From the NCBI GenBank assembly GCA_026874595.1, contig CM049309.1, positions 14,066,576-14,130,575 of the forward strand: 64,000 nt of DNA, read 5' to 3'. This DNA comes from Sipunculus nudus (taxonomy: Eukaryota; Annelida; Sipuncula; Golfingiida; Sipunculidae). The position numbers and the translations under genes are program-made. The notes under the pieces were generated by a model. It was given only the letters and a program-made list of their open reading frames with translations. It was not told the DNA's origin and made no database searches. This document shows positions 1-11,068 of the stretch, piece by piece; positions within the stretch are counted from its first letter, which is position 1, and every line of letters starts with the position of its first letter.

Positions 1-143
1 CCTTCTGGTTGGGGGTAGTGCTCATTTCTGTGTCTTCCTCTTCTGAACTATAGTCAAAATGTATTTGTGTTCCTTGCTGTGGAGATGCTGCCGGGCTGTG
101 CTCAAAGGACATATGTTTCCCAGGTGTGTCTGGTGGATATCCC
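1..143 (-). CDS. CEP78: CEP78 exon (partial, continues off the left edge)
   Basis: Read on the minus strand, a polypyrimidine/AG acceptor (tcaatttcag) precedes this exon. Its first G completes the AGG codon left by the 799-705 exon, and the next codons give GYPPDTPGKHMSFEHSPAAS and then an acidic stretch (DYSSEEEDTE). The frame stays open for 47 codons to the window edge. This is the start of the low-conservation region after the LRR domain of CEP78. An acidic, serine-rich linker before the coiled coil is expected in the family. The assignment rests on phase continuity with the upstream exons rather than on strong similarity of this exon itself. Confidence 0.85.
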
Positions 144-704
144 CTGAAATTGACATCAAAGCATGAAATCTATATCTTAATCACCATGCTGGTCAGGTCA
201 ACATTGGTATTTGAAATGCTTATACTTATAGGAAACACAACATATCTGTACACCAATTCGGCATTTTAAGAAACTTTCCCTTTTGATAAAAATAGTGCCC
301 AAAGGGATATTCATAAGTGGTTTTAATAAATCTTTATTTTCCATACATCTTAATGGTCCTATCAGATTATTATTTACTTATGTAACATCTCTGACAACAA
401 TACTAGAATTAACCTGTTAATAAAAAACAGATAATAAATAATACCACATTTGGTTCTTATCTAAAGAATTTCTACAATTGTTTCCGTGAATCACAATTCT
501 CTTTTTTGCAAAGAACTGTCCATTTATAATTATGTCGCTATATTTATATCACTATTTTATGGTTATTATTTCAGTTCCTTGAGATAAAGGAGACTTTTTG
601 TAACATTTAGTGGTTAAGCAAAATTAATTACATTGCCATTATAGGTTATTTAATAAGAATTACTGATATATTTGCCAGCCTTGTGGTTGGATTAGGGTAG
701 TTAC
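144..704 (-). other. CEP78: CEP78 intron, 561 bp
   Basis: AT-rich sequence between two phase-matched CEP78 exons, starting with gtaact and ending with cag in the minus-strand sense. I see no repeat or other gene in it. Confidence 0.8.
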
Positions 705-799
705 CTGTAACGAGTTGCTCTCTGAGCTGTCCTCCATGGCATCCCTGGCCCTAGCTTAATCTTCTCTTCTGCTCCATGTTTCTTCTTGGTTTTCTGCAC
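705..799 (-). CDS. CEP78: CEP78 exon, PWRTA motif
   Basis: A 95-bp exon bounded on the minus strand by gatttcag and gtaact. It starts in phase 0 and ends after two bases of an arginine codon. It reads VQKTKKKHGAEEKIK, then LGPGMPWRTAQRATRY. The basic lysine-rich stretch followed by P-W-R-T-A-x-R-A is the conserved block just after the LRR domain of animal CEP78, as I remember the family. It joins in frame to the exons at 1618-1728 and 1-143. Confidence 0.93.
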
Positions 800-1617
800 C
801 TGAAATCATTAATCAAAGAGAAACTTAAAACCCAGTCAACAGTACTTTCATTGTTATATGTTATCCATCTGTTCTTCCCTCAGTCCATTTGCCCAGTCAA
901 CTTTCCATCTGTTCTTCCCTCAGTCCATTTGCCGAGTGAAATTTCCATCTGTTCTTCCCTCCATCCATTCATCCTTCCATGTTCCTCCTTCCATCCACTT
1001 ATCTTTCTAGCTGTTCTTCATTCCATCCATTCATCCAGTCATGTATCCTTCTGTTCTTCCCTCTATCCATTCACCCATCCATCTGTACTTCCCTCCATTG
1101 ATTAATCTTCACATCTGTTTTGCCCTCCATCCAGTCAACTAACCATCTGTTCTTCCCTCCAGTCACCTCACCAAATTTCTTCCCTGCATCCACTCATACA
1201 CTTAACTCTCCATCTGCTCTGCCTTCCACTGACTCATCCAGTCATCCTTCCATATGTTCTTTCCTGCATCCACTCATAAAGTCATATGCCCACCTGTTCT
1301 TCCCTCCATTCACTCATCAGATCATCTCTCCATCCATTTCTCCTATTTTCTTGATTTTTTAAAAATAAATAATAACACTCACAAGATACAACAAATTTTA
1401 TAAAGTTAAAATGTTGGAAATATTTTCCTATTATTCTAATAATTTACATAATATCCACAAAAAATGATGCTGCCTACAGGCCTTAACACTTTTATTTTTG
1501 TTATAACAAAATCCACATATATTTTGCATTATTTTTTTATGCTTGTAAAAAATCTGAAAACCACAAAAAGACAATATTTTTTTTAAATGAGTCAATAAAT
1601 ATGCTATATAGCCTAAC
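800..1617 (-). other. CEP78: CEP78 intron, 818 bp, with a pyrimidine-rich minisatellite
   Basis: Intron between two phase-0 junctions. Its 3' half (minus-strand sense) is filled by the imperfect CCATC/TTCCCTC repeat annotated separately. The remainder is AT-rich without features. Confidence 0.8.
855..1345 (+). repeat. Degenerate ~40-bp pyrimidine-rich minisatellite
   Basis: Tandem, increasingly diverged copies of a unit around CCATCTGTTCTTCCCTC. The first two spacings are 40 bp, and later ones vary. The repeat creates open frames on the plus strand (rich in Ser, Pro, His and Phe) that are not genes. It lies wholly within a CEP78 intron. Confidence 0.85.
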
Positions 1618-1728
1618 CTTGATGACAGTTTTCTGACCATAGCTGCTGCCTAGCAGTTTGTTTTTCTTGGATTTCTTCATCTTTTTCGTGGCTGGGTCTT
1701 GTGGGGGCTCAACCTTAATCCACTTGTA
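1618..1728 (-). CDS. CEP78: CEP78 exon, basic linker
   Basis: A 111-bp exon (37 codons, phase 0 at both ends) bounded on the minus strand by ctatcttcag and a less usual but valid gttagg donor. It reads YKWIKVEPPQDPATKKMKKS and then KKNKLLGSSYGQKTVIK. In animal CEP78 the stretch after the last LRR is a Tyr/Trp-containing segment followed by a Lys-rich, Gly-Ser linker, which matches. It splices in frame from the 8928-8992 exon and into the 705-799 exon. Confidence 0.92.
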
Positions 1729-2935
1729 CTGAAGATAGATGTACAACAAGATTAGTGACTTCCCCAGAGACCTTAGTCACAGGTGATCACTCAGGTTCAC
1801 ATACGCAAGTTCTTACCTTGCAGGTGCAATTATTGATTTCAGAGTGATGTAGCAAAATACTGATCAGATGGTTTACCTTCAACCTGATACTACTGGTAAC
1901 AGGACCTGCAAGTTTCTGGGACAGTTTGTCTCAACTACAGAGGGATGAATATTGTTCTTGTGCCCCCAGCAGATGGCAGCACTGGGTATTCAACAGAAAA
2001 TGTAAGTAAAATCAGATTCTTAGGTTGATGTTACAGAATACATCAGATTCTTGTTGAATGAAAATTACATGAGTTTCTATACTATATGTTTCTATATGTT
2101 TCAATACTGAACTTTTAATTAAAACAAGGCCTACAGGCCTAATGCGAACCTGTGCAATGAGATTACTTACACCAGGTAGAATGCTTCAATGCTGGACCAT
2201 TACTTTTCAAGAACATGTGTAACATGTATATGAACAATGCAAGTACTAAACACTTAGAACAAGAAACAATTAAACAAACATCACTGCTGCAATTCTGGCA
2301 TGGGTGCACACAACACAAAAACTAGAATATGGGAAGTCAACAAGCGACTACGTGTATCCTCCAAAATCAGAGTGGGAAAGTTGAAGTGAGGCATGGATTA
2401 AGTGGCAAGGGGAAATAATGTGAGGTGTGTTGCATAATAGCCTGGATGTCTGCAGCCGAAATGTGTATGTAGGTTGCGCCACCTACCACAAAATCCAGAA
2501 AGCTGTCCAAGATGTATAAACATGCAAAATTTTAGGCAGATAAGTCAAACCACAACTGAGATATGAGTGATTTTAGCCCACAGCAGACAAACAGATGGAC
2601 ACTGTGCAAAAATGGTGGCAGGTGGCGCCACCAACTTTGTATATGATTAAGCGATATGTGAGATCTATACACATGCAAATTTCAGGGGGATATATAAATT
2701 TTGCAGGTGGCATCACCAATTTTGTGTATGATTAACCCTCCTCCTGCGGGACCCGTATATATACGGGCGACGCGCCGCATCCCCGCCATGCGGGATACGT
2801 ATATATACGGTTTGGGAGGGTGCTAGGTTTATAGGCCAATAAAAAAAATCTTATCCCGTCAGTCCGTATGAAATTTTATGCGGGATCACTAAAGGGGATT
2901 TCCATTCGAATGGTTTCGTTTTCCCGGAAGGTTAT

Positions 2936-3292
2936 TTGACAAACCGTGTGCAAATAGCGATGACATTTTTATCATGTGTACAGGACATGACCGGTCATGA
3001 CCCGCGAAGTAGGTCAATCATGGCGGCGTCTGTTATTGTTGACAATGAGAAAATAGCGCAATTATTTCTGGATTCTGGTCGACTAATGGGAAAAGTTTTT
3101 CTTATTAACTCAATGAAAATGACAGCCAGTTTCATTATAGATCTTGAGGAACTGACTGATCTGTTACGGGAGTGGGCAAACGGTGATGTTACGGACCGGA
3201 CTGCGCGGTGTCGGCCTTCAAACCGGCACGCGCACGTCAGCCATGTTTCAAATTCAAGACGTGATGAATTGATGAAATATATATTTGACTAG
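2936..3292 (+). CDS. Residual ORF inside the piggyBac-like element
   Basis: An open frame of 118 codons located where the N-terminal part of a piggyBac transposase would be expected. It has higher GC and more coding-like codons than its surroundings (for example MAASVIVDNEKIAQLFLDSG). I see no DDD catalytic domain or cysteine-rich C-terminus, and there is no room for them before the right end. It could be the truncated N-terminus of the parental transposase or a captured host fragment. I do not recognise the protein. Confidence 0.35.
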   Translation: MTNRVQIAMTFLSCVQDMTGHDPRSRSIMAASVIVDNEKIAQLFLDSGRLMGKVFLINSMKMTASFIIDLEELTDLLREWANGDVTDRTARCRPSNRHAHVSHVSNSRRDELMKYIFD

Positions 3293-3741
3293 AAAAGAGC
3301 ATGAAATCAATGTTAACTGTAACAAAAAAATGTAAAAAAACGTATATGTAAGAGGTAAGACAAGTTAAAAGTAAAAAAGTCACTTGAATAATAACGTGTA
3401 GAGAAGTTCTCTCACATGGGTGAACATTATTGGAATGATTTAGCGATTTAATCGTCACGTTCCTTGCATGTCAACTCATGCCGCAAGTTGTAGTCCTTGC
3501 ATTATTATTTTATTTATATAAATTTTCTTTAATATTAACTGTTTATAATGAAGTTTTTTACATTTTTAATGAAGCTTACACATTTTTACGATGTCCTGTA
3601 AGCAAAGTATTTTTTTTTTTAGAAAAAAAGTAAAAAATAAAAACCTTCCAAAACTGTTGTCTCTCATGTGTTCCAAGTAAATTTATTCATATTTATATAG
3701 ATAAAATAATTCTTTCCACTCTCTTCCACAAAAAAAGAATA

Positions 3742-4072
3742 TTCAAAGACCTACGTTAAGAGGTTGATGACTTAAAAAGACAGCACAACACAACTACTGC
3801 GAGAAATTGTTAGAGTGACACAAAGAACATTTGTTTTATATCTCACATTTCAATTGGTTGCCATGGCAACCATATATATATATATATATAAGGATATCTT
3901 ATCAAAGACATATGTTAAGAGATTGAAGACTTAAAAGACAGATAACAACTTCTGCAAGAAATTGTTTAATTGGAATGACAAAAAAAAAACATTTAAACGT
4001 TTTATTTCTCACATTTCAGTTGGTTGCCATGGCAATCATATATATATATATATATAAGGATATCCTAAAATT
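3742..4072 (+). repeat. Tandem duplication (~160 bp) inside the piggyBac-like element
   Basis: Two copies (about 3742-3900 and 3901-4072) share 'caaagac.ta.gttaagag.ttga.gact', a stretch near 'gcgagaaattgtt', the palindromic core 'ggttgccatggcaa' and a (TA)n run ending in 'aaggatatc'. They are about 85% alike by eye. Confidence 0.85.
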
Positions 4073-7000
4073 TCTCACTTTAGCAGTCTTGATTCAGTCT
4101 GGTATACAATACTACAGGTATTGACCATTGGGACCAAAAAAGAGTACATACAGATGCTACAAATAAAGCATCCATTCAGCACTTTTTCTAAGGCAAAAAA
4201 ACTGCAAACAATTCAGTATACAGCACATATAAGGAAAAAATCAATTCAGCAGGAGGAGGGTTAAGAGCTATGTGAGATCAATACACATGCAAAATTTCAG
4301 GGGGATATGTCAAACCAGTCCTGAGATATAAACCTGATTGTGTGCAGTGTATACATAAATGTAGGTGGCGCCACCTGCCACAAAATCCAGAAAGCTATCC
4401 AAGATGTAAAACCATGCAAAATTTTAGGCAGATAAGTCAAACCACTACTGAGATATGAGTGATTTAAGCCCATGGCAGACAAACAGACGGATGCTGTGCA
4501 AAAATGGTTGCAGGTGGCATCACCAATTTTGTGTATGATTAAGAGCTATGTGAGATCAATACACATGCAAAATTTCAGGGGGATAGGTCAAACCAGTCCT
4601 GAGATATAAACCTGATTGTGTGCAGTGTATACATAAATGTAGGTGGCGCCACCTGCCACAAAATCCAGAAAGCTATCCAAGATGTATAAACCTGCAAAAT
4701 TTTAGGCAGATATGTCAAACCACTGACGAGATATGAGTGATTTTATCCCACAGCAAACAAACAGATGGACACTGTGCAAAAATGGTGGCAGGTGGCCCCA
4801 CCAACTTTGTGTATGATTCAGCGATATGTGAGATTTATACACATGCAAATTTCAGGGGGATATAACAAACCAGTCCTGTTATATAAGCCTAATTGTGCGC
4901 AGCGTATACATAAATATAGGTGGCCCCACCTGCCACAAAATCCAGAAAGCTATCCAAGATGTATAAACATGCAAAATTTTAGGCAGATAAGTCACACCAC
5001 TACTGAGATATGAGTGATTTTAGCCCACGGCAGACAAACAGACGGACGCTGTGCAAAAATGGTGGCAGGTGGCGCCACCAATTTTGTGTATGATTAAAAG
5101 TTATGTGAGATCTATACACATGCAAATTTTAAGGGGGATATGTCAAACCAGTCCTGAGATACAAGCCTGAATGTTTGCAGCGTATACATAAATGTAGGTG
5201 GTGCCACCTGCCAAAAATCCAGAAAGCTATCCAAGATGTATAAACATGCAAAATTTTAGGCAGATAAGTCAAACCACTACTGAGTTATGAGTGATTTTAG
5301 CCCATGGCAGACAGACGGACGCTGTGCAAAAATGGTTGCAGGTGGCATCACCAATTTTGTGTATGATTAAGACCTATGTGAGATCAATACACATGCAAAA
5401 TTTCAGGGGGATATGTCAAACCAGTCCTGAGATATAAACCTGATTGTGTGCAGTGTATACATAAATGTAGGTGGCGCCACCTGCCACAAAATCCAGAAAG
5501 CTATCCAAGATGTATAAACCTGCCAAATGTTTAGGCAGATATGTCTAACCACTGACGAGATATGAGTGATTTTATCCCACAGCAGATGCTGTACAAAAAT
5601 GATTGCAGGTGGTTTGACCAGTTTTGCGTATGATAAAGAGTTATGTGAGATCTATAAATATGCAAAATTTTTGCCCAATCAGTCAAATGGTTGCTGAGAT
5701 ATGAGCTTGGATGTCTGCAGCATAAATCTGAATGTTGGTGGCGCCACCTGTCATAAAATCAAGAAAGCTGTCAAGGATGTATAAACCTGCAAAATATCAG
5801 GTGGATAAGTCAAACCACTGCCGAGATATGAGTGATTTTATCCAAAGGCAGATTAACAGATGGACGCAGTGCAAAAATTGACGCAGGTGGCACCACGAGT
5901 TTTGCGTATGATAAAGAGCTATGGGAGATCTATACAAATGCAAAATTTTGGCCCAACTGGTCAAACGGTTCCCGAGATATGAGCTTGGATGTCTGCTGCT
6001 TAAATGTGAATGTAGGTGGCGCCTCCTGTCATAAAATCAAGAAAACTGTCCAGGATGTATACACATGCAAAATTTCAGATGGATAAGTCCAACCAATGCA
6101 GAGATATGAGCTTTCCAAGGGCTACTTTTGTGCAAAATCTTTAGCCTTATTGGTCAAACAGTTCCCGAGATATGTGGGTTTATGTGTGGAAACAGATGCA
6201 CAAATGGACAATGGGCAGAGAGGAAAGGTCAGAGGTCAACCAAAAATGAGGGCGCAGCAGTTCACATGTGACCGATTATAATTCCGAATTTTAAAAAATT
6301 CTGCCCAGTGGTTGTGGAGGAGTTCTCCAGAAACCTATGCGGGAATGGCGGCAGCGTTGGCGTCCGACTGGAAACATAGTTTCTGCAAAACTCTGTTTTG
6401 GCGGATATGATGACTGTAGCTGGCACCACCAGTCTTATATATAAAGAGATATATAAATATGCTCAATGTCAGACTGATATGTCAAACCCCTCCTGTGAAA
6501 TAAGCAGGGACATACACTGTGAAAAAAATTATTGTAGTTGGCGCCACCAGTCTTGTACACTATAAAGCTACCCCATATGTATAAACATGCCCAATTTTAG
6601 GCTGATGTATCAAATTCTTCTTTAGAAATAAGCAGGCGCATACACTGCAAAAATCAAATGTAGGTGGCACCACCTGTTTTGTAAATGAGAATACCATCAA
6701 AGATGCATAGACAGGTCAAAATATCAGTCCAATACATCAAACTTCCCCAGAGTTTGATGCACTGGGCTGACAAGGCTTAGGTGAGTAAGGCAGGTGCCCC
6801 CAAGTGACCTGTGAAAAATTGCTGCCTCAAGCTACTGCACTGAGTGAACTCTTGACCTGCACCTGGCTAGACTGAGTAAACTTTTGACCTGTACCTGGCT
6901 GCACTGAGTGAACTAATGACCTACTGCATAATCTGACACAGATGACAGTCTACCAAAGCTATAAAAAGATTCATGCTGAACTTTGGTGCCAAATATGATG

Positions 7001-8927
7001 CAGTGAGCAGTCTGCCAAAGCTATAAATAGAACTCTTGACCTATACCTGGCTGCACTTCTTCCAATCCTGGCACTGTGCCAAAACTATTTATAGAGCTGA
7101 CATCATCTTGGCTAATGGCCAGCATCAAGGCACTGGCAATCTGCAAATGGTAAACCAAGTGCTGCCATCTGTACACAAAAGTGGTCCCTACTTAAAAAAA
7201 ACTTTGAAATTTATTTTCCCAATACAAAATGCTTTTCAGCTGACTTTCTATAAAAAGAAATCAGGAATATATGTAAAATTATTACGGATGCATACTGAAT
7301 GCAAAATTAAAATACAGATATATCTCATTGATGGCAAATACTTGAATTAAGTTGATTAGGGATACCAATAATTTATAATCCACATACAGTTGTCTTTATA
7401 TAGCCACAGAGAGCTGAATAACCATGATTGTAACATTGCCTGGTATGATGAATAACTTAAATCATCAATCTCATTTTTTTAAAAGCTTTTATAAAAACTT
7501 TCTTGTCAATATTAACCAAAGATAACCTGAAATCTAAATGTCTAGTGGCATGATGTAATAGATGCTGATAAAATGGTGCCAGGCTAGATGTAACAGCATA
7601 ATACAGCTAACATATATGGTAAAATGACTCAATCAATCTCCATAATTCAGCCCAAAATCTTTTATGTGGAACCATTAATGACAATTAATATAAGAATTAT
7701 TCTTGTAAAATATTTAACAAACTGGCTTCAGTGGCATCAGTCGAAAAACGTTTCGCAGGTTTATAACTCATATAGGAAGATACAGCAAACTGGCTAAGTT
7801 CAGCTTCCCGTAACTCAGCCAAAAAGCACTGAACCAAAACCATTAGAACAAACTTGAATTATCAACATCTGAGGATAATTAATGTGTGAGATTTAAGAAT
7901 TTGGCCCGGTGGTTTTTTGAGAAGAAGATCTTTGTAGCCACTGAGCTAAAATGGGCTGTTATGGCATAAATTCATGACTAAATTCAGCTTCCCATAACTT
8001 AGCCAAAAGTCAATGAAAAGAGACCATTTGAACAAACTTCAGAAAGCACTACCCTAGGATCATTTCTGTGCGATATTAAACATTTTGGCCATATGGTTTC
8101 AGAGAAGAAGTTTTTTGTAGCCCTCAGTGTGATACAGGCACTGAAGACCCCGTACAAAAAAGGCTGATGCAGGTGGCGCCACCAATACCTCAATTTCAGA
8201 TATGAACTTTGTGACCAACATTGGCATAAAATTTGGTGATGATAGCTCCAGCGGTTTCTGAGATTTAAATTTTAATATGCTTTTTTGCACAGTTAACAAA
8301 GTTCAACCTCCTGTAACTCGGCCAAAAATCACCAAACTGGAACCATTCAAACAAACTTGAGAACGATTGTTCCAGGGATCATTTCTTTGAAATATTGGAC
8401 AATTTGGTTGGACAGTTTCGGAGTAGAAGATTTTTAAAGCTTTTTTAGCTTTTTCCCTATAAAATCCAAGAAAATGCAGTTAAAAAAAAAACCAAAATCC
8501 GATATTGTTTTTTGGATGACTGATTATTTGCAAAAAAATTAGTAATGCTAGCTCCTGCCGTTTTTGAGATAGCATGGTTAACGTACAGACGACGTACAAT
8601 GCACAACACACGACGGACGACACCGCACCATCGCATAAGCTCACACGTTCGCTAAAAAATGTTTTAAAAGATGCATCCCAGTCAGTGTGAATCCAACCTG
8701 GGAAGCATACATTTTTGAAGTTATCAGGCAAAAACTGGTCACACTAAATTTTTATGATTAAGGTGGGAATCCCCTGGATGATGATTTCTGGTGGAGAGGG
8801 CTGAAGCATGCTTTAAAAGCTATCTGAGCAAAGGCAGGCCCTGTGTTACTTAAACAAAGTGTAAATTTGATGCAGTGAATATTTCTGCCACAGGCTTTTT
8901 TCCTTTCATTCAGCAGGCATGCTTTAC

Positions 8928-8992
8928 CTCGTTATCTTCACCGTTACTGTTGATCACCACTTGTTCCATGATCCTCTGTATTACCTGTCGAC
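8928..8992 (-). CDS. CEP78: CEP78 exon, end of the LRR domain
   Basis: A 65-bp exon bounded on the minus strand by tttttag and gtaaag. Its first two bases complete a Ser codon begun in the 10296-10409 exon, and it ends in phase 0. It reads SRQVIQRIMEQVVINSNGE and then DNE. This helix follows the last leucine-rich repeat and corresponds to the segment between 'NPLI' and the Tyr/Trp block in animal CEP78. Found by splice phase and position; it is too short to be called on its own. Confidence 0.9.
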
Positions 8993-10295
8993 CTAAAAAA
9001 CAAGTTTATATATATTCATCTCACTGATTACCTGGGTAAAACAGATAAAATGTTTGATTGATATTAACCCTGATTAACATGAACAATAAAACAAAATCCT
9101 GTTTACAGGATATGTATATGGCTGCAGTGTGGTGCTCTGATACAGTTCATGTTCATGGCTTCAGTGTGACACTCTCTATTGAGGATGAAAGTATGTTATT
9201 TTTTTTTTCAAAATAGTTTTTATCATCAAGTTTTCTGGCTTTAAGGTTTTCTGCCTAAGGCACCAAAATAACCCTGATGACAGCCAGGCTTAAAACAGAA
9301 CAAAACTCTGAGATTTAACAGTCTCTGAGACATGCTGCCTTGGAAAGTTGAAGGCTCAAGTGGAGTTTCACCTGTGACCTTCGGCTACAGTACCTTAACT
9401 ACAAGGCTACTGCAAATTGCTAAATAGCAGACATATCTGGTTTTTGGATTACTAAATTCCAAAATTTTAAAAATTTTCCTTAAGTTTTAGTGTTAGCCCT
9501 CTATTTCAATTTCCATGATTAAATATCATTTTGGGGGAAGGTTGACTTTTCAGATGTGACTGCATGGGATACATATACCTGGGGAAATTTTAAGTGCATC
9601 TTTAATTTTGGGACTTTTGAGAAACCAAAGATGGTGCTTAGAGGCATGGCATCAATAGGTGAACTTTGATCAGGAAGAGAAAATTGGTCTGAAATCCCTG
9701 AAAAAAAAGATGGCAGTGGCTGGAAAAGGGGGTGTTTGGACCTCCTGGGCCCTCCCCCGGATAAGTGTCTGCTTGAAGCAATGCTGATTGACACAAGGAG
9801 ATTTTATCCTATTCTGTAGTGTGCATCAGATGAAACCAACTTGTTCATAGACACACAGATATCACAAAAACTTTGGGACTCCCTATATTTGATGCCTCAC
9901 TTTGATCTTATCTTTTAGTGAGGACTCTGACAGTTGCCTCATAAACGGACGTAACTTTTGGCTTGTCTCCTTATATAGACTCCCTCAAGCAAATTTTGTG
10001 TGTACAGCTACTGTAGGAGGCCGATGACATGCAAAGAGGGAATGTTCATCTCGTTTTTACAATGATGGATTATGGGATATATTTAGCTGGTTACTGCTTG
10101 GCAAGAATAAAACACAATTATTATTACATTACATGCCGATTACTGCTGTTTCTGTGTTTGCTATTCTGACGACACTCAGATAGTTGTCATAGCAACTAGA
10201 AAACTTTGAATAATATCTGTGAATTTCCCTTAAATAATTTGTGATACATGTCAGACATTCGTATTTTATGCTGATGAGACAGAAAAGAGACTTAC
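8993..10295 (-). other. CEP78: CEP78 intron, 1.3 kb
   Basis: Unique AT-rich sequence between two phase-matched exons. No repeat family or other gene was recognised in it. Confidence 0.8.
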
Positions 10296-10409
10296 TAATG
10301 AGGGGGTTGTTTCTGGTGTCAAGAACCACGATGGTCGTGTTGTTGGTCAGAACGTCCAGCAAGGCTTTTGCTCCTGGTGTTGAAATCCCACACTGCTGCA
10401 TGTCAAGGG
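10296..10409 (-). CDS. CEP78: CEP78 exon, leucine-rich repeat
   Basis: A 114-bp exon bounded on the minus strand by tctcactacag and a perfect gtaagt donor. The first two bases complete an Ala codon begun in the 25078-25252 exon. It reads [20 protein letters not shown] and then [17 protein letters not shown]. The pattern LxLQxCGIxxxGAKALLxxLxxNTTLVVLDIRxNPLI is the diagnostic C-terminal LRR of CEP78 (an RNase-inhibitor-type repeat). In known animals CEP78 acts at the distal centriole, binds the DCAF1-containing EDD-DYRK2 ubiquitin ligase and regulates CP110 and cilium formation. Confidence 0.96.
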
Positions 10410-11068
10410 CTGTAGTGAGAGGAATATTAATTTTCTCAATAAAATCAAGCTTAAAGATTCCAGAATTAACATGGATAACATACTATTTTTCTGTATAAAT
10501 ACAGACTTCTATCTAAAAACATGTGACCCATGGGTCATGATGCTCAGCCTGATGACATGTTGACAAAATAACCTTGCACATGCAAATGATTAAGAAAATG
10601 TAGGTGGCATCATTGTTCATGCATATTAGCTTAAGTTCATCAAGACCCATAAACACATCAAATTTGATGACATCTAGCTTTTTCTGAGGAAACTGGCAAT
10701 TTGTGTGTATTTTGCATTATTCCTGGGGTGATCAAACATGCATGCCAAGTAACTCGCAGATTTTAGGTAACAATGACCTACCTTCAGGTTTCTAAGGAGA
10801 ACGTTTGAGGAACTCTCATGATGTCAAGTGAGAAGATTCTAGGTCCAATGGTTATGGTTTGTACCCTGCTCTGGTATCAAATTTTAAATTATTCTGAAGG
10901 GGAGGAGGGGGTGCTTGTAAGCCCCATAGCTTGGAGAATATGGGTAACAAAGAACTAATTTCATGTTTAAAAGACATTTTTCACAGAACTCCCTAGATGT
11001 GAAGTTATAAGATTCCATGACTTATGGTTATCATTTGTGCCCTGATAATGGACATAGCACCAAAATAA

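Larger units (their letters stand above)
2736..4260 (+). mobile_element. Non-autonomous piggyBac-like transposon
   Basis: Flanked by TTAA at 2732-2735 and 4261-4264. It has perfect 12-bp terminal inverted repeats CCCTCCTCCTGC and GCAGGAGGAGGG. TTAA duplication plus ends beginning CCC are the hallmark of the piggyBac superfamily. The host repeat unit without an insertion (for example near 4535) reads 'tgtatgattaagagctatg', which confirms both ends exactly. Two CGTATATATACG palindromes lie just inside the left end (2752-2767 and 2798-2809). The 1,525-bp length is too short for a full transposase; one open frame of 118 codons remains (2936-3292). Confidence 0.93.
2328..6408 (+). repeat. Family F tandem array in A copy 1 (GGTGGCGCCACC repeats)
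   Basis: It opens with a degenerate form of the hairpin TAGTCGACAAGCGACTAC followed by TATCCtCCAAAA, and closes with a 3' hairpin (CTGCAAAAC..GTTTTGGCGGATA). The core is a ~280-bp dimer of two related ~140-bp monomers, each with the 12-bp palindrome GGTGGCGCCACC, 'gatctataaacatgcaaaatt' and 'gagatatgag'. At least six dimers are visible between 2460 and 6290. The piggyBac element at 2736-4260 interrupts the array at 'gtgtatga|TTAA|gagctatg', and intact neighbours show the empty site. Open frames across the array are repeat artefacts. Confidence 0.85.
2125..8659 (+). mobile_element. Family A tandem-repeat element, copy 1 (pearl/HINE-like)
   Basis: The 5' end is the palindromic AAGGCCTACAGGCCTAATGC followed by GCGAACCTGTG. 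The 3' end is CGCATAAGCTCACACGTTCGCT plus an A-run, so the ends carry a subterminal inverted repeat (GCAAACCTGTG against CACAGGTTTGC in better-preserved copies). Between them lie a family-F array (2328-6408), ~130-bp units with a GTGGCGCCACC core (6409-6760), a short ~35-bp repeat (actgagtgaactcttgacc, 6838-6920) and ~190-bp units containing 'taactcagccaaaaa' (7720-8560). An ACGG/ACGAC-rich stretch precedes the 3' end. No coding capacity. The palindrome, tandem core, microsatellite and terminal hairpin layout matches pearl/Helentron-associated elements, but the superfamily is inferred. Confidence 0.75.
1729..8927 (-). other. CEP78: CEP78 intron, 7.2 kb, mostly repeat
   Basis: About 0.4 kb of unique sequence next to the exon at 1728 and about 0.27 kb next to the exon at 8928. 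Between them is a single composite family-A repeat element with a family-F array and a piggyBac insertion (separate entries). Confidence 0.85.

Noticed and set aside
776-1362. Two plus-strand open frames rich in Ser, Pro, His and Phe
   Set aside because: They follow the ~40-bp CCATC/TTCCCTC minisatellite inside a CEP78 intron.
3237-3458. Minus-strand frame within the piggyBac-like element
   Set aside because: AT-driven, no recognisable domain, and it overlaps the better plus-strand frame.
4765-6281. Several plus-strand frames such as 5832-6086
   Set aside because: They recur in every F unit because of the repeat. Similar proteins appear at 41789-42331 and 61120-62437 for the same reason.
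4261-6290. CRISPR-like impression from palindromic repeats
   Set aside because: Units are ~140/280 bp without unique spacers, in clearly eukaryotic DNA. They are transposon tandem arrays.
7999-8299. Minus-strand frame nearly identical to one at 13696-13890
   Set aside because: Identity reflects two copies of family A, not a gene family.
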